The notes under the pieces are model-generated. The model was given only the letters and a program-made list of their open reading frames with translations, had not been told where the DNA came from and made no database searches. 64,000 nucleotides of DNA from Deltaproteobacteria bacterium (GTDB lineage Bacteria > Myxococcota > Myxococcia > SLRQ01): NCBI GenBank assembly GCA_029210625.1, contig JARGFU010000009.1, positions 1 to 64,000 on the forward strand. Reading direction: 5' to 3'. Shown one piece after another: positions 22,270 to 30,559 of the stretch (position 1 is the first letter of the stretch; every line of letters starts with the position of its first letter). A program made the translations under genes and the position numbers.

Positions 22270-22326
22270 ACGGCCCGCTCGCCCGACCTCCGCCAGCGCG
22301 GAGGGGAGGCGGACGGGCCGTTTCTC
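22270..22326 (+). terminator. Terminator after rpsA
   Basis: The outer arms ACGGCCCG (22270-22277) and CGGGCCGT (22314-22321) enclose an inner stem CCTCCGC/GCGGAGG. The outer stem is followed by TTTCTCG. A GC-rich hairpin (GCGCCGGC palindromes, about 22231-22256) lies just before it. The rest of 22327-22446 shows only a GC-rich imperfect stem. Confidence 0.7.
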
Positions 22327-22446
22327 GTCGGGGCCGGGGGGCGACCCGCCGCAGCGGGGCGGGTGGCGCTCCCCCCCCAAGGCGCGATAGGAAAACGGTT
22401 CGCTTCCCGCGGCGACGCCAAGAAGGGGAGCACGGAAGGAAGCTGA

Positions 22447-23358
22447 ATGGACAAGCGTGCCATCGTCGTGCTCGGGGTGATCTTCGGAGGCCTCTTCCTG
22501 GTCTTCTTCGGGTTCCTCGCCCTCGCCATGGTCTCGGGGCCCGGCACCGGTCCCTCCCTGGGCTCCGGCCCGCGGATCGGCGTCATCGAGGTGACCGACG
22601 CCATCATGGACTCGAAGCAGACCCTCGAGGATCTCAAGGCCTTCCGGGAGGACAAGGCCATCAAGGCCATCCTGGTCCGGATCGACTCTCCCGGCGGCGC
22701 CGTGGCGCCCAGCCAGGAGATCCACGACGCCATCCTCGGCGCCCGCAAGGAGAAGAAGGTGGTCGTCTCGATGGCGAACACCGCCGCCTCCGGGGGCTAC
22801 TACATCGCGGTCGCCGCCGACGAGATCATCGCCAACCCCGGGACCGTGACCGGCTCCATCGGCGTCATCTCCCAGTTCACCATCGTCAAGGACCTGGTCG
22901 AGTGGGCCAAGGTCGACGTCGAGACCATCAAGTCCGGCGCCCTCAAGGACGCGGGCTCGCCCTTCCGCGAGATGAGCGAGGAGGAGCGCAGCTACTGGCA
23001 GGCCCTGGTGATGGACATCTACGAGCAGTTCGTGGGCGCCGTGGCCGCCGGGAGGAAGATGGATCCCGAGAAGGTCCGCGCCATCGCCGACGGCCGCGTC
23101 CTCACCGGCAAGCAGGCCAAGGAGGCGGGGCTGGTCGACGCCCTGGGCGGCTTCGACTTCGCGGTGGAGCGCACCGCCGAGCTGGCCGGCCTCGAGGGCA
23201 AGCCCCGGCTGGTCTACCCCGAGAAGGACGAGCAGGAGGTGCTGCGCGAGCTGCTCGCCGGCGGCGCCCGCTCCATGACGAAGGCCGCGCTCTCCGAGCT
23301 GGAGCTGAAGCTCCGCGATCACGGCCGTGGTCCCAACCTCATGCTCCTGGCCCGCTGA
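22447..23358 (+). CDS. sppA: Signal peptide peptidase SppA (short form)
   Basis: A membrane-anchored serine protease that degrades cleaved signal peptides. The 303 residues include one N-terminal membrane segment (residues 6-30) and a crotonase-like protease domain. The nucleophile is Ser115 in NTAASGGYYIA and the likely general base Lys167 in SGALKDAGSP. DGRVLTGKQAKEAGLVD is the usual C-terminal signature. The size matches the short, single-domain SppA class that assembles as an octamer rather than the 67-kDa tandem form. GGAAGGAAG precedes the ATG. Its stop overlaps the next start. Confidence 0.92.
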   Translation: MDKRAIVVLGVIFGGLFLVFFGFLALAMVSGPGTGPSLGSGPRIGVIEVTDAIMDSKQTLEDLKAFREDKAIKAILVRIDSPGGAVAPSQEIHDAILGARKEKKVVVSMANTAASGGYYIAVAADEIIANPGTVTGSIGVISQFTIVKDLVEWAKVDVETIKSGALKDAGSPFREMSEEERSYWQALVMDIYEQFVGAVAAGRKMDPEKVRAIADGRVLTGKQAKEAGLVDALGGFDFAVERTAELAGLEGKPRLVYPEKDEQEVLRELLAGGARSMTKAALSELELKLRDHGRGPNLMLLAR

Positions 23359-23666
23359 TGACGAAGAGCGAGCTCATCGCCCGGGTGGCCGCGGCCTCGC
23401 CGCACCTCGCCAAGAAGGACATCGAGGCCTCGGTGAACGCGGTCTTCGCCGCCATGACCGAGGCCCTCTGCCAGGACGACCGCATCGAGATCCGGGGCTT
23501 CGGCTCCTTCGCGGTGAAGCGCCGGCCCGCCCGCGAGGGGCGCAACCCCCGCACCGGCAAGAAGGTCTTCGTGCCCACCCGCCGGATCGCGGTCTTCACC
23601 CCGGGCAAGGCGGTGCGGCTGCGTCTCAACGACGAGGACGACTTGGAAGGAGGAGACGAGCGATGA
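23358..23666 (+). CDS. HU/IHF family DNA-binding protein (IHF beta-like)
   Basis: The 102-residue protein carries the IHF/HU fold: an N-terminal MTKSELIARVA helix and IEIRGFGSFAVKRRPAREGRNPRTGKK (read in two parts around residue 50). The beta-arm Pro that intercalates into DNA is in GRNPRTG, and VRLRLN follows near the end. It bends DNA and supports recombination, replication or sigma-54 promoter activation. Its position after rpsA (here after sppA) and before lapA mirrors ihfB in gammaproteobacteria. HU is the alternative. It overlaps both neighbours by one to four bases, so it is translationally coupled. Confidence 0.9.
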   Translation: MTKSELIARVAAASPHLAKKDIEASVNAVFAAMTEALCQDDRIEIRGFGSFAVKRRPAREGRNPRTGKKVFVPTRRIAVFTPGKAVRLRLNDEDDLEGGDER

Positions 23667-23992
23667 AGAAGGTCCCCACCATCATCGGGCTGGTCGTCGG
23701 GGTGCTGGTCGGCGCCTACCTGGTCGCCTTCGCGCTCTTCAACCGGGACGTGGTCCTGGTGGACCTCACGCCCTTCCCGACGGTCGAGGTCCCCATCTAC
23801 GGGGTGGCGGCCCTCGGCGTGCTGGGTGGCGCCATCGTGATGGGGGTGGTGACCCTCCTCACGGCCTTCCGGGGCGCTCGCCTCCGCAAGGGGATGCGCC
23901 AGCGCATCCAGAGCCTCACCGAGGAGGTCAACCGGCTCCGGAACCTCCCCCTGCAGGGTGAGGCCGGCCAGGAGCCCGGGAAGGATGCCTGA
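23663..23992 (+). CDS. lapA: LapA-domain membrane protein
   Basis: The 109-residue protein has two membrane segments (about residues 6-26 and 45-68) separated by the DUF1049-like stretch FNRDVVLVDLTPF. A short cytoplasmic coiled coil (RLRKGMRQRIQSLTEEVNRL) follows. LapA works with LapB in controlling lipopolysaccharide synthesis through LpxC turnover in Enterobacteria. The order ihf-lapA-lapB is conserved across proteobacteria. The ATG overlaps the upstream stop, and AGGAGG is well placed. Confidence 0.82.
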   Translation: MKKVPTIIGLVVGVLVGAYLVAFALFNRDVVLVDLTPFPTVEVPIYGVAALGVLGGAIVMGVVTLLTAFRGARLRKGMRQRIQSLTEEVNRLRNLPLQGEAGQEPGKDA

Positions 23993-25169
23993 GGAGACCC
24001 TCTTCTGGATCGCCACCGGGGTGGTGGCGGCGCTCGGGGTCGCCAGCCTCGCCCTCTGGGGGCGGATCAGCGGCGGCCGTCAGCGGGCGGTGGACGAGAA
24101 GCAGGCCTACCTCAAGGGCGTGCACTACCTGCTGGTCGATGACACCGACGCGGCCATCGAGGCCCTGACCCGGGTGGTCGAGGTGAACACCGAGACCATC
24201 GACACCTACTTCGCCCTCGGAGTGCTCTTCCGGCGCAAGGGGGAGCTGGAGCGGGCCACCCGCATCCACCAGAACATCCTGCTGCGGCCCGGGATCTCTC
24301 CGCGGATCGAGGCGCAGGCCCACTGCGAGCTGGCCGAGGACTACCGCGCCTCGGGCCTGCAGGAGGAGTCGGCCGCCGCCTACGAGAAGGCCGAGAAGGT
24401 GGCGCCCAAGGGCTGGGACCGCCTGCCGGAGGTCCTCGAGGGGCTGCGGGACGTGCGCATCCTCCAGGGACGCCTCGAGGCCGCCGTCGAGGTGCAGCGC
24501 CGCCGGATGCGGCTGGTCGACGGCGACGAGCGCGGGGTGCTCGCCCACCTCCTGGCCGCCCTCGGGGCGCGGCTGGCGGGGGAGGGGGCCACCGAGGAGG
24601 CCCGCCGCTTCCTGAAGGAGGCCCTCAAGGCCGACGCCGACTGCGTCGAGGCTCACCTGGAGATGGGGCGCTTCGCCGCGAAGCAGCTCGCCGACCGGAA
24701 GCTGGCGCAGAAGCACCTCGAGCGGGCGATCGATCTGCAGCCCGAGGTCATCGTGCTGGCCTATCCCATCCTGGCCGACCTCCACTTCGAGGGAGGGGAC
24801 TTCGAGGCCTTCGGCGCCTTCCTGCAGGCCGCGGTCGGCCGCCACCCCGACGACCCCCACCTGCGGCTGGCCCTGGCCCGGCACCTCCGGGCCCGGAAGC
24901 TGAACGACCGGGCGGTGGAGGAGCTGCGGCTGGCCCTCGACCTCGATCCGGACTTCCGGGCCGCCCGGCAGGAGCTGGGCCGGATCCTCCTGGAGGAGGA
25001 CAAGGGGCGAGAGCTGCGGGAGCAGTTCGCGGCCATCCTCGAGGGGGCACCTCCGAAGGCCTCGGACTTCACCTGCGCGCGCTGCGGGCAGCCGGTCGGG
25101 GCGCTGCTCTTCCGCTGCCCCCGCTGCCAGGCCTTCGGGACGATCCGCTGGAGGGCGGCGACGGCCTGA
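23985..25169 (+). CDS. lapB: LapB-like tetratricopeptide protein with C-terminal rubredoxin-type metal site
   Basis: The 394-residue protein starts with a membrane anchor (FWIATGVVAALGVASLALW) and continues with about nine TPR units. The end holds a CxxC...CxxC metal site (CARCGQPVGALLFRCPRC), exactly the LapB/YciM layout (389 residues in E. coli). In E. coli LapB adapts FtsH to degrade LpxC. The ATG at 23985 overlaps lapA. A longer frame from 23958 has no support. Confidence 0.9.
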   Translation: MPEETLFWIATGVVAALGVASLALWGRISGGRQRAVDEKQAYLKGVHYLLVDDTDAAIEALTRVVEVNTETIDTYFALGVLFRRKGELERATRIHQNILLRPGISPRIEAQAHCELAEDYRASGLQEESAAAYEKAEKVAPKGWDRLPEVLEGLRDVRILQGRLEAAVEVQRRRMRLVDGDERGVLAHLLAALGARLAGEGATEEARRFLKEALKADADCVEAHLEMGRFAAKQLADRKLAQKHLERAIDLQPEVIVLAYPILADLHFEGGDFEAFGAFLQAAVGRHPDDPHLRLALARHLRARKLNDRAVEELRLALDLDPDFRAARQELGRILLEEDKGRELREQFAAILEGAPPKASDFTCARCGQPVGALLFRCPRCQAFGTIRWRAATA

Positions 25170-25182
25170 GCGCGCCGCCCCC

Positions 25183-25216
25183 GTTGCCGTCCCCGTCCTC
25201 GTCCCCGTCTTTTCCC
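25183..25216 (+). repeat. Degenerate GT-phased hexamer array behind lapB
   Basis: Five hexamers at 25183-25212 all begin with GT: GTTGCC, GTCCCC, GTCCTC, GTCCCC, GTCTTT. They run into CTTTTCC, which resembles the GGCTTTTCC flank of the GTNNAC elements. It starts 13 bases after the lapB stop. It may be a divergent relative of the GTNNAC family. Confidence 0.5.
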
Positions 25217-25242
25217 GGGGAACCCGGGATGGGACGCATTTC

Positions 25243-25270
25243 TTGACGGATCCGGATCCCGTTGCAGGAT
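25243..25270 (+). promoter_or_regulatory. Possible argS promoter
   Basis: TTGACG (25243-25248), a 16-base spacer and CAGGAT (25265-25270). This would give a leader of about 90 bases before the GTG start at 25365. No riboswitch-like fold was recognised. Confidence 0.35.
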
Positions 25271-25364
25271 GAGTGTGCCGAGGTAGGCAAAGGGTGCCGT
25301 CAGGATCCGGCGGTCCCCCGAACTCCTACCCCCGACGACATCGAGAGAGACGGAAGGCGAGAAC

Positions 25365-27077
25365 GTGCAAGAGCGAGTGAGAGAGCTGGTCGAGGCGGCC
25401 CTGAAGGCGGCCGTGGAGGCCGGAGAGCTGGACCTGGGCGAGGCCGGGCTGGCGGGGGCTCCCCCCGTGACCCTGGAGGCTCCCCGCCGTCCCGAGCACG
25501 GGGACTTCGCCACCAACATCGCGATGAGCCTGGCCCGCGTGGCCCGGAAGAAGCCCCGGGAGATCGCCGAGGTGCTGGCCGCGCGCCTGAAGGAGACCGA
25601 GCTCTCCGAGGTCGACGTGGCCGGACCGGGCTTCATCAACCTGCGCCTCCCGCCCGCCGCCTGGGGGAGGGCCCTGGGCGCCGTCCACGAGGCCGGCGAC
25701 GCCTTCGGCCACACCGAGGGCGGCGCGGGCAAGCGGGTGCTGGTCGAGTACGTCAGCGCGAACCCCACCGGCCCGATGCACGTCGGCCACGGCCGCGGGG
25801 CCGTCACCGGCGACGTCGTCGCGACGCTCCTCACCTGGGCGGGCTACGAGGTCGGCCGCGAGTTCTACGTGAACGACGCCGGCAACCAGATCAAGAACCT
25901 CGTGGCCAGCGTCCACGCCCGCTACCTCGAGCTGCTCGGCGAGACGGTCGAGTTCCCCGAGGACGGCTACCCGGGCGACTACATCATGGACTGCGCGAAG
26001 GCTCTCCACGCGAAGGAGGGTGAGCGCTTCCGGGAGGCCGACGAGGCCGCCCTGGCCGAGGTGCGGGCCTTCAGCGTCGAGTACATGCTCGACTGGATCC
26101 ACGAGGATCTCGCGGCCTTCGGCATCGTCTTCGACGACTTCGCCTCCGAGCTCTCGATCTTCGAGCGGGGCCTGGTGAAGGAAGCCCTCGAGGAGCTGCG
26201 GGGGAAGGGCCTGCTCCAGGACGAGCCCGACGGCGCGGTGCTCTTCCGGGCCACCGAGTTCGGGGACGACAAGGACCGCGCGGTGCTCAAGCGCGACGGG
26301 ACCCACACCTACCTGGCCGCCGATCTGGCCTACCACCGCGACAAGCTCAAGCGGGGCAACGACTGGCTGATCAACATCTGGGGCGCCGACCACGCGGGCT
26401 ACGTCAGCCGGATGAAGGCCTCGATCCAGGCCCTCGGCCGCGATCCCGAGGCCCTCACCGTCGTGCTGGTCCAGATGGTCAACCTCACCCGGGACGGCGA
26501 GCCGGTGCGGATGGGCAAGCGCTCGGGCACCTTCGTCCCCCTGCGGGAGGTCATCGACGAGGTCGGCCGCGACGCGGCGCGCCTCTTCTTCATCATGCGG
26601 CGCTCGGACGCCCAGTTCGACTTCGATCTCGAGCTGGCCAAGAAGAGCTCCCTGGACAACCCGGTCCACTACGTGAAGTACGGCCACGCCCGCTGCGCCA
26701 GCCTCCTGGCGAAGGCCGAGGAGCGGGGCCTGCCCATCCCCGCGGGGGTGCCCGGGGAGGCGGCCCTCGCCGCGCTCGGCCTCCCGGAGGAGGTCGCGCT
26801 CTGCCGGGAGATCCTCTCCTTCCCTCAGGTGGTGGCCGGCGCCGCCCAGAACCTCGAGCCCCACCGCATCGTCTACTACCTCCAGGAGACGATCGCGGCC
26901 TTTCACAGCTACTACACCCGCACCGGCAAGGACGATCCGATCCTCTCGGACGACCCGGCCAAGCTCGCGGGACGCCTCTTCCTCGTTCAATCCCTCAAGC
27001 AGGTCCTCAAGAACGGCCTCCTCATCCTCGGGGTCGAGGCCCCCGAGCGCATGGACTGGTCGGAAGGAGAGCAATAG
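25365..27077 (+). CDS. argS: Arginyl-tRNA synthetase
   Basis: The 570-residue class I synthetase has the N-terminal Arg-tRNA synthetase additional domain (residues 1-110). The HIGH-equivalent is NPTGPMHVGHGRG near residue 132, and EFYVNDAGNQIKNL is typical of ArgRS. The KMSKS-equivalent is MGKRSGTFV. The anticodon-binding domain ends in ILGVEAPERM, the usual ArgRS terminus. The start is GTG; no strong ribosome site is visible although GGCGAGAAC lies near. It is followed without gap by the SPOR gene. Confidence 0.96.
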   Translation: MQERVRELVEAALKAAVEAGELDLGEAGLAGAPPVTLEAPRRPEHGDFATNIAMSLARVARKKPREIAEVLAARLKETELSEVDVAGPGFINLRLPPAAWGRALGAVHEAGDAFGHTEGGAGKRVLVEYVSANPTGPMHVGHGRGAVTGDVVATLLTWAGYEVGREFYVNDAGNQIKNLVASVHARYLELLGETVEFPEDGYPGDYIMDCAKALHAKEGERFREADEAALAEVRAFSVEYMLDWIHEDLAAFGIVFDDFASELSIFERGLVKEALEELRGKGLLQDEPDGAVLFRATEFGDDKDRAVLKRDGTHTYLAADLAYHRDKLKRGNDWLINIWGADHAGYVSRMKASIQALGRDPEALTVVLVQMVNLTRDGEPVRMGKRSGTFVPLREVIDEVGRDAARLFFIMRRSDAQFDFDLELAKKSSLDNPVHYVKYGHARCASLLAKAEERGLPIPAGVPGEAALAALGLPEEVALCREILSFPQVVAGAAQNLEPHRIVYYLQETIAAFHSYYTRTGKDDPILSDDPAKLAGRLFLVQSLKQVLKNGLLILGVEAPERMDWSEGEQ

Positions 27078-27809
27078 ATGGCAACCTCCAAGAACAACCG
27101 CAGGCACGATGTCGACGTGGAGCTCACGCTGGAGCGCGGTCAGGTCACCTCCCTGATCGTCGGCTCGGTGGTCGCCCTGGGGGCCGTCTTCCTGGTGGGC
27201 GTGGGCGTCGGACGGCGCCTGGCTCCGGTGCCCGAGGCGGGCGCCGCCAAGACCGAGGCCCGGGAGGGCACCGCCGCGGTGCCGACCCTGACCTTCCACG
27301 ACACCCTGACCCAGGAGACCGTGGAGGAGGCCGTCGCCGTCGCGCCGGCCGCGCCCGCGCCGGCCGCCAAGCCCGCCCCGGAGAAGGCCGCGCCGAAGCC
27401 CGAGAAGGCGCCGGCGCCGAAGGCCGACGCCGAGGCCCTCGCGAAGACCCACGCCTCGGTGGCCGCCACCGTCGCGGCCCTGGCCAAGCCCGCGGCCAAG
27501 CCCGAGGCGGAGCCGAAGGCCGTCGAGAAGACCGCCGTGGCCACCGCGAAGGCCGCCACCGACGCCGCCAGCGAGACCCGCTTCTCGGTGCAGGTCGCCT
27601 CCTCCCAGAAGGAGGCCGACGTCACCCGGCTGGCCGCCCGCATCAAGGAGGCCGGCTACGAGGCCACCATCGTCCCCGCCGAGATCCCCGGCCGGGGCCG
27701 CTGGTACCGCCTGCGGGTGGGCAGCTTCGCCAGCCGCGAGGACGCCGCGATGAAGCAGGCCGAACTGAAGGTCGCCCTCGATCTCTCCGGGATGGTGGTC
27801 GCCATCTGA
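27078..27809 (+). CDS. SPOR-domain membrane protein
   Basis: The 243-residue protein has a cytoplasmic basic N-terminus, one membrane helix (about residues 27-47) and a long periplasmic Ala/Pro/Lys/Glu spacer. A C-terminal SPOR domain covers residues 165-243 (RFSVQVASSQKEADVTRLAA ... YRLRVGSFASREDA). SPOR domains bind denuded glycan strands at the division septum, so a role in septal wall remodelling like FtsN or DedD is likely. It starts immediately after the argS stop; the argS-SPOR pairing is common in this part of the proteobacteria. Confidence 0.88.
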   Translation: MATSKNNRRHDVDVELTLERGQVTSLIVGSVVALGAVFLVGVGVGRRLAPVPEAGAAKTEAREGTAAVPTLTFHDTLTQETVEEAVAVAPAAPAPAAKPAPEKAAPKPEKAPAPKADAEALAKTHASVAATVAALAKPAAKPEAEPKAVEKTAVATAKAATDAASETRFSVQVASSQKEADVTRLAARIKEAGYEATIVPAEIPGRGRWYRLRVGSFASREDAAMKQAELKVALDLSGMVVAI

Positions 27810-27833
27810 AGCCTCCGGCGGTAGGCTCCGGCC

Positions 27834-28196
27834 ATGATCCGCCGAGTCGAGAAGCCCTGGGGCCACGAGATCATCTGGGCCCACACCGACCGGTACGTCG
27901 GGAAGCTGCTCCACATCGACGCCGGACAGCAGCTCTCCTACCAGTACCACGAGCTCAAGGAGGAGACGCTCCGCGTCGAGCGCGGGCGGATGCTCCTGGT
28001 CTACGACCACGGGCAGGGTGAGGGCCGGCAGGAGCGGGTGATGGAGGCCGGCGACGTGGTCCACATCCCGCCCGGGATGCGCCACCGGATGATCGCCGAG
28101 ACCGACGTCGACGTGATCGAGGTCTCGACCCCCGAGCTCGACGACGTCGTCCGCCTCGAGGACGCCTACGGGCGGGAAGGGACGAGCACGCCATGA
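27834..28196 (+). CDS. Cupin-fold protein similar to mannose-6-phosphate isomerase C-terminal domain
   Basis: The 120-residue single-domain cupin opens with RVEKPWGHEIIW, as in type II phosphomannose isomerases. It carries candidate metal ligands in the two cupin motifs: HIDAGQQLSYQYHELKEE (motif 1) and GDVVHIPPGMRHRM (motif 2). It may isomerise or epimerise a sugar phosphate, or only bind one. The domain alone does not decide this. A TAGGCT hexamer ends 6 bases before the ATG and may be a -10 box. It is coupled by overlap to the following lipoprotein. Confidence 0.78.
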   Translation: MIRRVEKPWGHEIIWAHTDRYVGKLLHIDAGQQLSYQYHELKEETLRVERGRMLLVYDHGQGEGRQERVMEAGDVVHIPPGMRHRMIAETDVDVIEVSTPELDDVVRLEDAYGREGTSTP

Positions 28197-28537
28197 CCCG
28201 CATCGCCAGCAGCACCGCAGCCCTCCTCCTCGGCCTCGCCCTCGTGGCCGGCGCGGGGGCCTGCGGCGAGTTCGATCCCGGGGACGAGGTCCTGCTCTTC
28301 GAGGTCGTCCCGCAGCAGGTGCCGGTGGGCGCCAGCGCCGAGCTGCGCGGCCAGAACCTGGGCGAGACCCAGGGGGCCGGGTGGGTGACCCTCGCGGGCG
28401 CCCCGGCGCCGGTCCAGGCCTGGGCGCCGGACCGCATCCTGGTCGAGGTCCCCCAGGTCGGCCCCGGCGAGGTCCTGGTCGTGGTGAACTGGCCCGACCA
28501 CCGCACCGAGCCGGTGGCCCTCACCGTCCTGCCCTGA
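28193..28537 (+). CDS. Small IPT/TIG-domain lipoprotein
   Basis: The 114-residue protein has a lipoprotein signal with a cysteine at residue 24 (GAGACGEFDPGD), followed by a single IPT/TIG immunoglobulin-like domain (residues 33-112). The domain shows the family's alternating pattern: VVPQQVPVGASAELRGQNL ... VQAWAPDRILVEVP. Such domains mediate binding in surface proteins. The ATG overlaps the cupin stop by four bases, so the two are made together although their functions look unrelated. Confidence 0.78.
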   Translation: MTRIASSTAALLLGLALVAGAGACGEFDPGDEVLLFEVVPQQVPVGASAELRGQNLGETQGAGWVTLAGAPAPVQAWAPDRILVEVPQVGPGEVLVVVNWPDHRTEPVALTVLP

Positions 28538-28547
28538 GCCGACGGCC

Positions 28548-29210
28548 GTGGAGCGGATCGCGCAGGGCGAGGGGTGGGTGGCGGTGGCCAAGCCCTCGGG
28601 GCTCCCGGTGGTGCCCACCCGCCAGGATCCAGAGGGGGAGACGGTCCAGCGCCTCCTGGAGGCCGAGCTCGGCCAGAAGGTCTGGGTGGTGCACCGCCTC
28701 GACATGCTGACCAGCGGGGTGCTGGTGCTGGCCACCGACCTGGAGGCCCACCGGCGGCTCTCCCTGGCCTTCGAGAAGCGCGAGGTGGAGAAGACCTACC
28801 TGGCCCTCTGCCGCCGGCAGGATCCCGACGCGCCCACGGCCGGGCGGATCGATCTGCCCATCGCCGAGAACCCCCTCGGGGGGATGCAGGTGGTGCGCGA
28901 GCCCGATCCCACGGTGAAGGCCCGGGCGTCGCAGACCCGCTTCCGCGTCCTGTCGCTCGAGAAGGATCTCGCGGCCATCGAGGCCAGGCCCCGGACCGGG
29001 CGGCGGCACCAGATCCGCCTGCACCTGGCCGCCGTGGGCTGGCCGCTCGCGATCGATCCCCTCTACGGCGGGAAGGAGCCCCTGGAGAAGGACGGCGTCC
29101 GCTGCGAGCGCCTCACCCTCCACGCCTGGCAGCTCTCCTTGCCCGGGGAGGAGACCCTCGTCTGCCCGCCGCCCCCCGACCTCGCGCCCTTCCTGGGAGG
29201 CCTGCCGTGA
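28548..29210 (+). CDS. RluA-family pseudouridine synthase (no S4 domain)
   Basis: The 220-residue protein is a bare catalytic domain of the RluA family. It has VAKPSGLPVVPT, the catalytic Asp52 in HRLDMLTSGVLVLA, KTYLAL, and RTGRRHQIRLHLA. Lack of the S4 domain and its length are like RluA or TruC, which modify 23S rRNA/tRNA or tRNA. The exact substrate cannot be told from sequence. The start is GTG 10 bases after the lipoprotein stop. Its stop overlaps the next gene's GTG. Confidence 0.88.
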   Translation: MERIAQGEGWVAVAKPSGLPVVPTRQDPEGETVQRLLEAELGQKVWVVHRLDMLTSGVLVLATDLEAHRRLSLAFEKREVEKTYLALCRRQDPDAPTAGRIDLPIAENPLGGMQVVREPDPTVKARASQTRFRVLSLEKDLAAIEARPRTGRRHQIRLHLAAVGWPLAIDPLYGGKEPLEKDGVRCERLTLHAWQLSLPGEETLVCPPPPDLAPFLGGLP

Positions 29211-30538
29211 AGGTAGTCACCGAGAAACGCCGCCATCCTCTGCCCGACGGGGAGGTCACCGTCCACGGCGCCGTGCGGAGCGTGACCGGGGCGATGCTCG
29301 AGGCCCGCCTGGGCGGCGCCCGGATCCTCATCGACTGCGGGGTGGCGCAGGGGAGGGACCGGGAGGGGTGGAGCTTCCCCGAGAGCGTGGCCGGGGTCGA
29401 CGCCGTGGTGCTCACCCACGGGCACAACGATCACGTGGGCAGCCTGCCGGAGCTGATGGCGCTGGGCTACGCGGGACCGATCTTCGCCACCAGGGCCACC
29501 CTCCAGATCACCCGGGTGGTGGTGACCGACTCCTTGCGCCTGCAGCGGCGGCGCAACGAGGTCCGCCCCTTCGAGGAGTGGTTCGCGGCCCGCAGCCGGC
29601 CGGTGGCGCACGACGCCTGGACCGAGCTGCCGGGGGGCGAGGCCCGCCTCGCCCTGCGGGAGGCCGGGCACATCCTCGGCAGCGCCAGCGTCGAGTTGCG
29701 CTCGAGCGCCTCGCGGGTGATCGTCTCGGGAGACCTGGGGCGCCCGGACGTGCCGATCCTGCGGGATCCGAACACCACCTGGGACGACGACGTGCCGGTG
29801 AACCTGGTGTTGATGGAGAGCACCTACGGCGACCGGCGGCACCGGGCCATCCCCGACGAGGTCGAGGAGGACCTCCTCGAGATCGTGAGGAAGGTGGAGG
29901 CCGCCCGCGGCCGGCTGCTGGTCCCGGCCTTCGCCATCGGCCGCACCCAGCTGCTCCTCTACCACCTCAACAGCCTCCACGAGGCGGGCCGGATCGGTCC
30001 GATGCTGGTGGCCCTCGACTCCCCGATGGGGATCGAGATCACCGAGCTGCACCAGGCCCACCGCCGCCTCTTCGATCGGGAGGCCCTCGACCGCCTGCAC
30101 CGGGGCGACGACCCCCTCGACTTCGACGGACTCTACGGGGTCCGCCGGGCCGAGGACTCCCGGCGCCTGCGGGAGGAGCCCGGACCGATGGTGGTGATCG
30201 CGGGCAGCGGGATGTGCACCGGCGGCCGCATCGTGGGCCACCTGGTGGAGCACCTCGACGACGCCTCGACCACCGTGCTCTTCGTGGGCTACCAGGCGGC
30301 GGGCACGCCCGGGCGGCGGATCCAGGAGGCCGCCGCCCAGAAGGGGTGGATCCGGCTCGAGGGGCGGGAGGTGCTGGTGCGGGCCCGGATCGCCACCCTG
30401 GAGGGCCTCTCGGCCCACGCGGACCAGGCGGAGCTGCAGGCCTGGCTCGCCGCCATCCCGGGGGTCGAGCGGGTGGGGCTCTACCACGGGGATCCCGGCG
30501 CCCAGGCGGCCCTCGCCGGCCTCCTCTCTCCGGGCTGA
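29207..30538 (+). CDS. Beta-CASP metallo-beta-lactamase fold RNase (CPSF/archaeal-type)
   Basis: The 443-residue protein has the zinc site THGHNDHVG (His71, His73, Asp75, His76), further ligands EAGHILGSAS and SGDLG, and the beta-CASP cap with SPMG and GSGMCTGGRIVGHL. The last ligands are LSAHADQ near residue 400. This is the YSH1/CPSF-73-like class widespread in bacteria as a predicted exonuclease/endonuclease acting on RNA. The RNA target is unknown. The start is GTG at 29207, overlapping the pseudouridine synthase stop, so the two RNA enzymes are coupled. Confidence 0.9.
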   Translation: MKVVTEKRRHPLPDGEVTVHGAVRSVTGAMLEARLGGARILIDCGVAQGRDREGWSFPESVAGVDAVVLTHGHNDHVGSLPELMALGYAGPIFATRATLQITRVVVTDSLRLQRRRNEVRPFEEWFAARSRPVAHDAWTELPGGEARLALREAGHILGSASVELRSSASRVIVSGDLGRPDVPILRDPNTTWDDDVPVNLVLMESTYGDRRHRAIPDEVEEDLLEIVRKVEAARGRLLVPAFAIGRTQLLLYHLNSLHEAGRIGPMLVALDSPMGIEITELHQAHRRLFDREALDRLHRGDDPLDFDGLYGVRRAEDSRRLREEPGPMVVIAGSGMCTGGRIVGHLVEHLDDASTTVLFVGYQAAGTPGRRIQEAAAQKGWIRLEGREVLVRARIATLEGLSAHADQAELQAWLAAIPGVERVGLYHGDPGAQAALAGLLSPG

Positions 30539-30543
30539 AGCGC

Positions 30544-30552
30544 TGCTATCCT
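30544..30552 (+). promoter_or_regulatory. Possible extended -10 box of the cyclase gene
   Basis: TGCTATCCT ends 7 bases before the ATG at 30560. No convincing -35 box was found. Confidence 0.3.
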
Positions 30553-30559
30553 CCGGGGC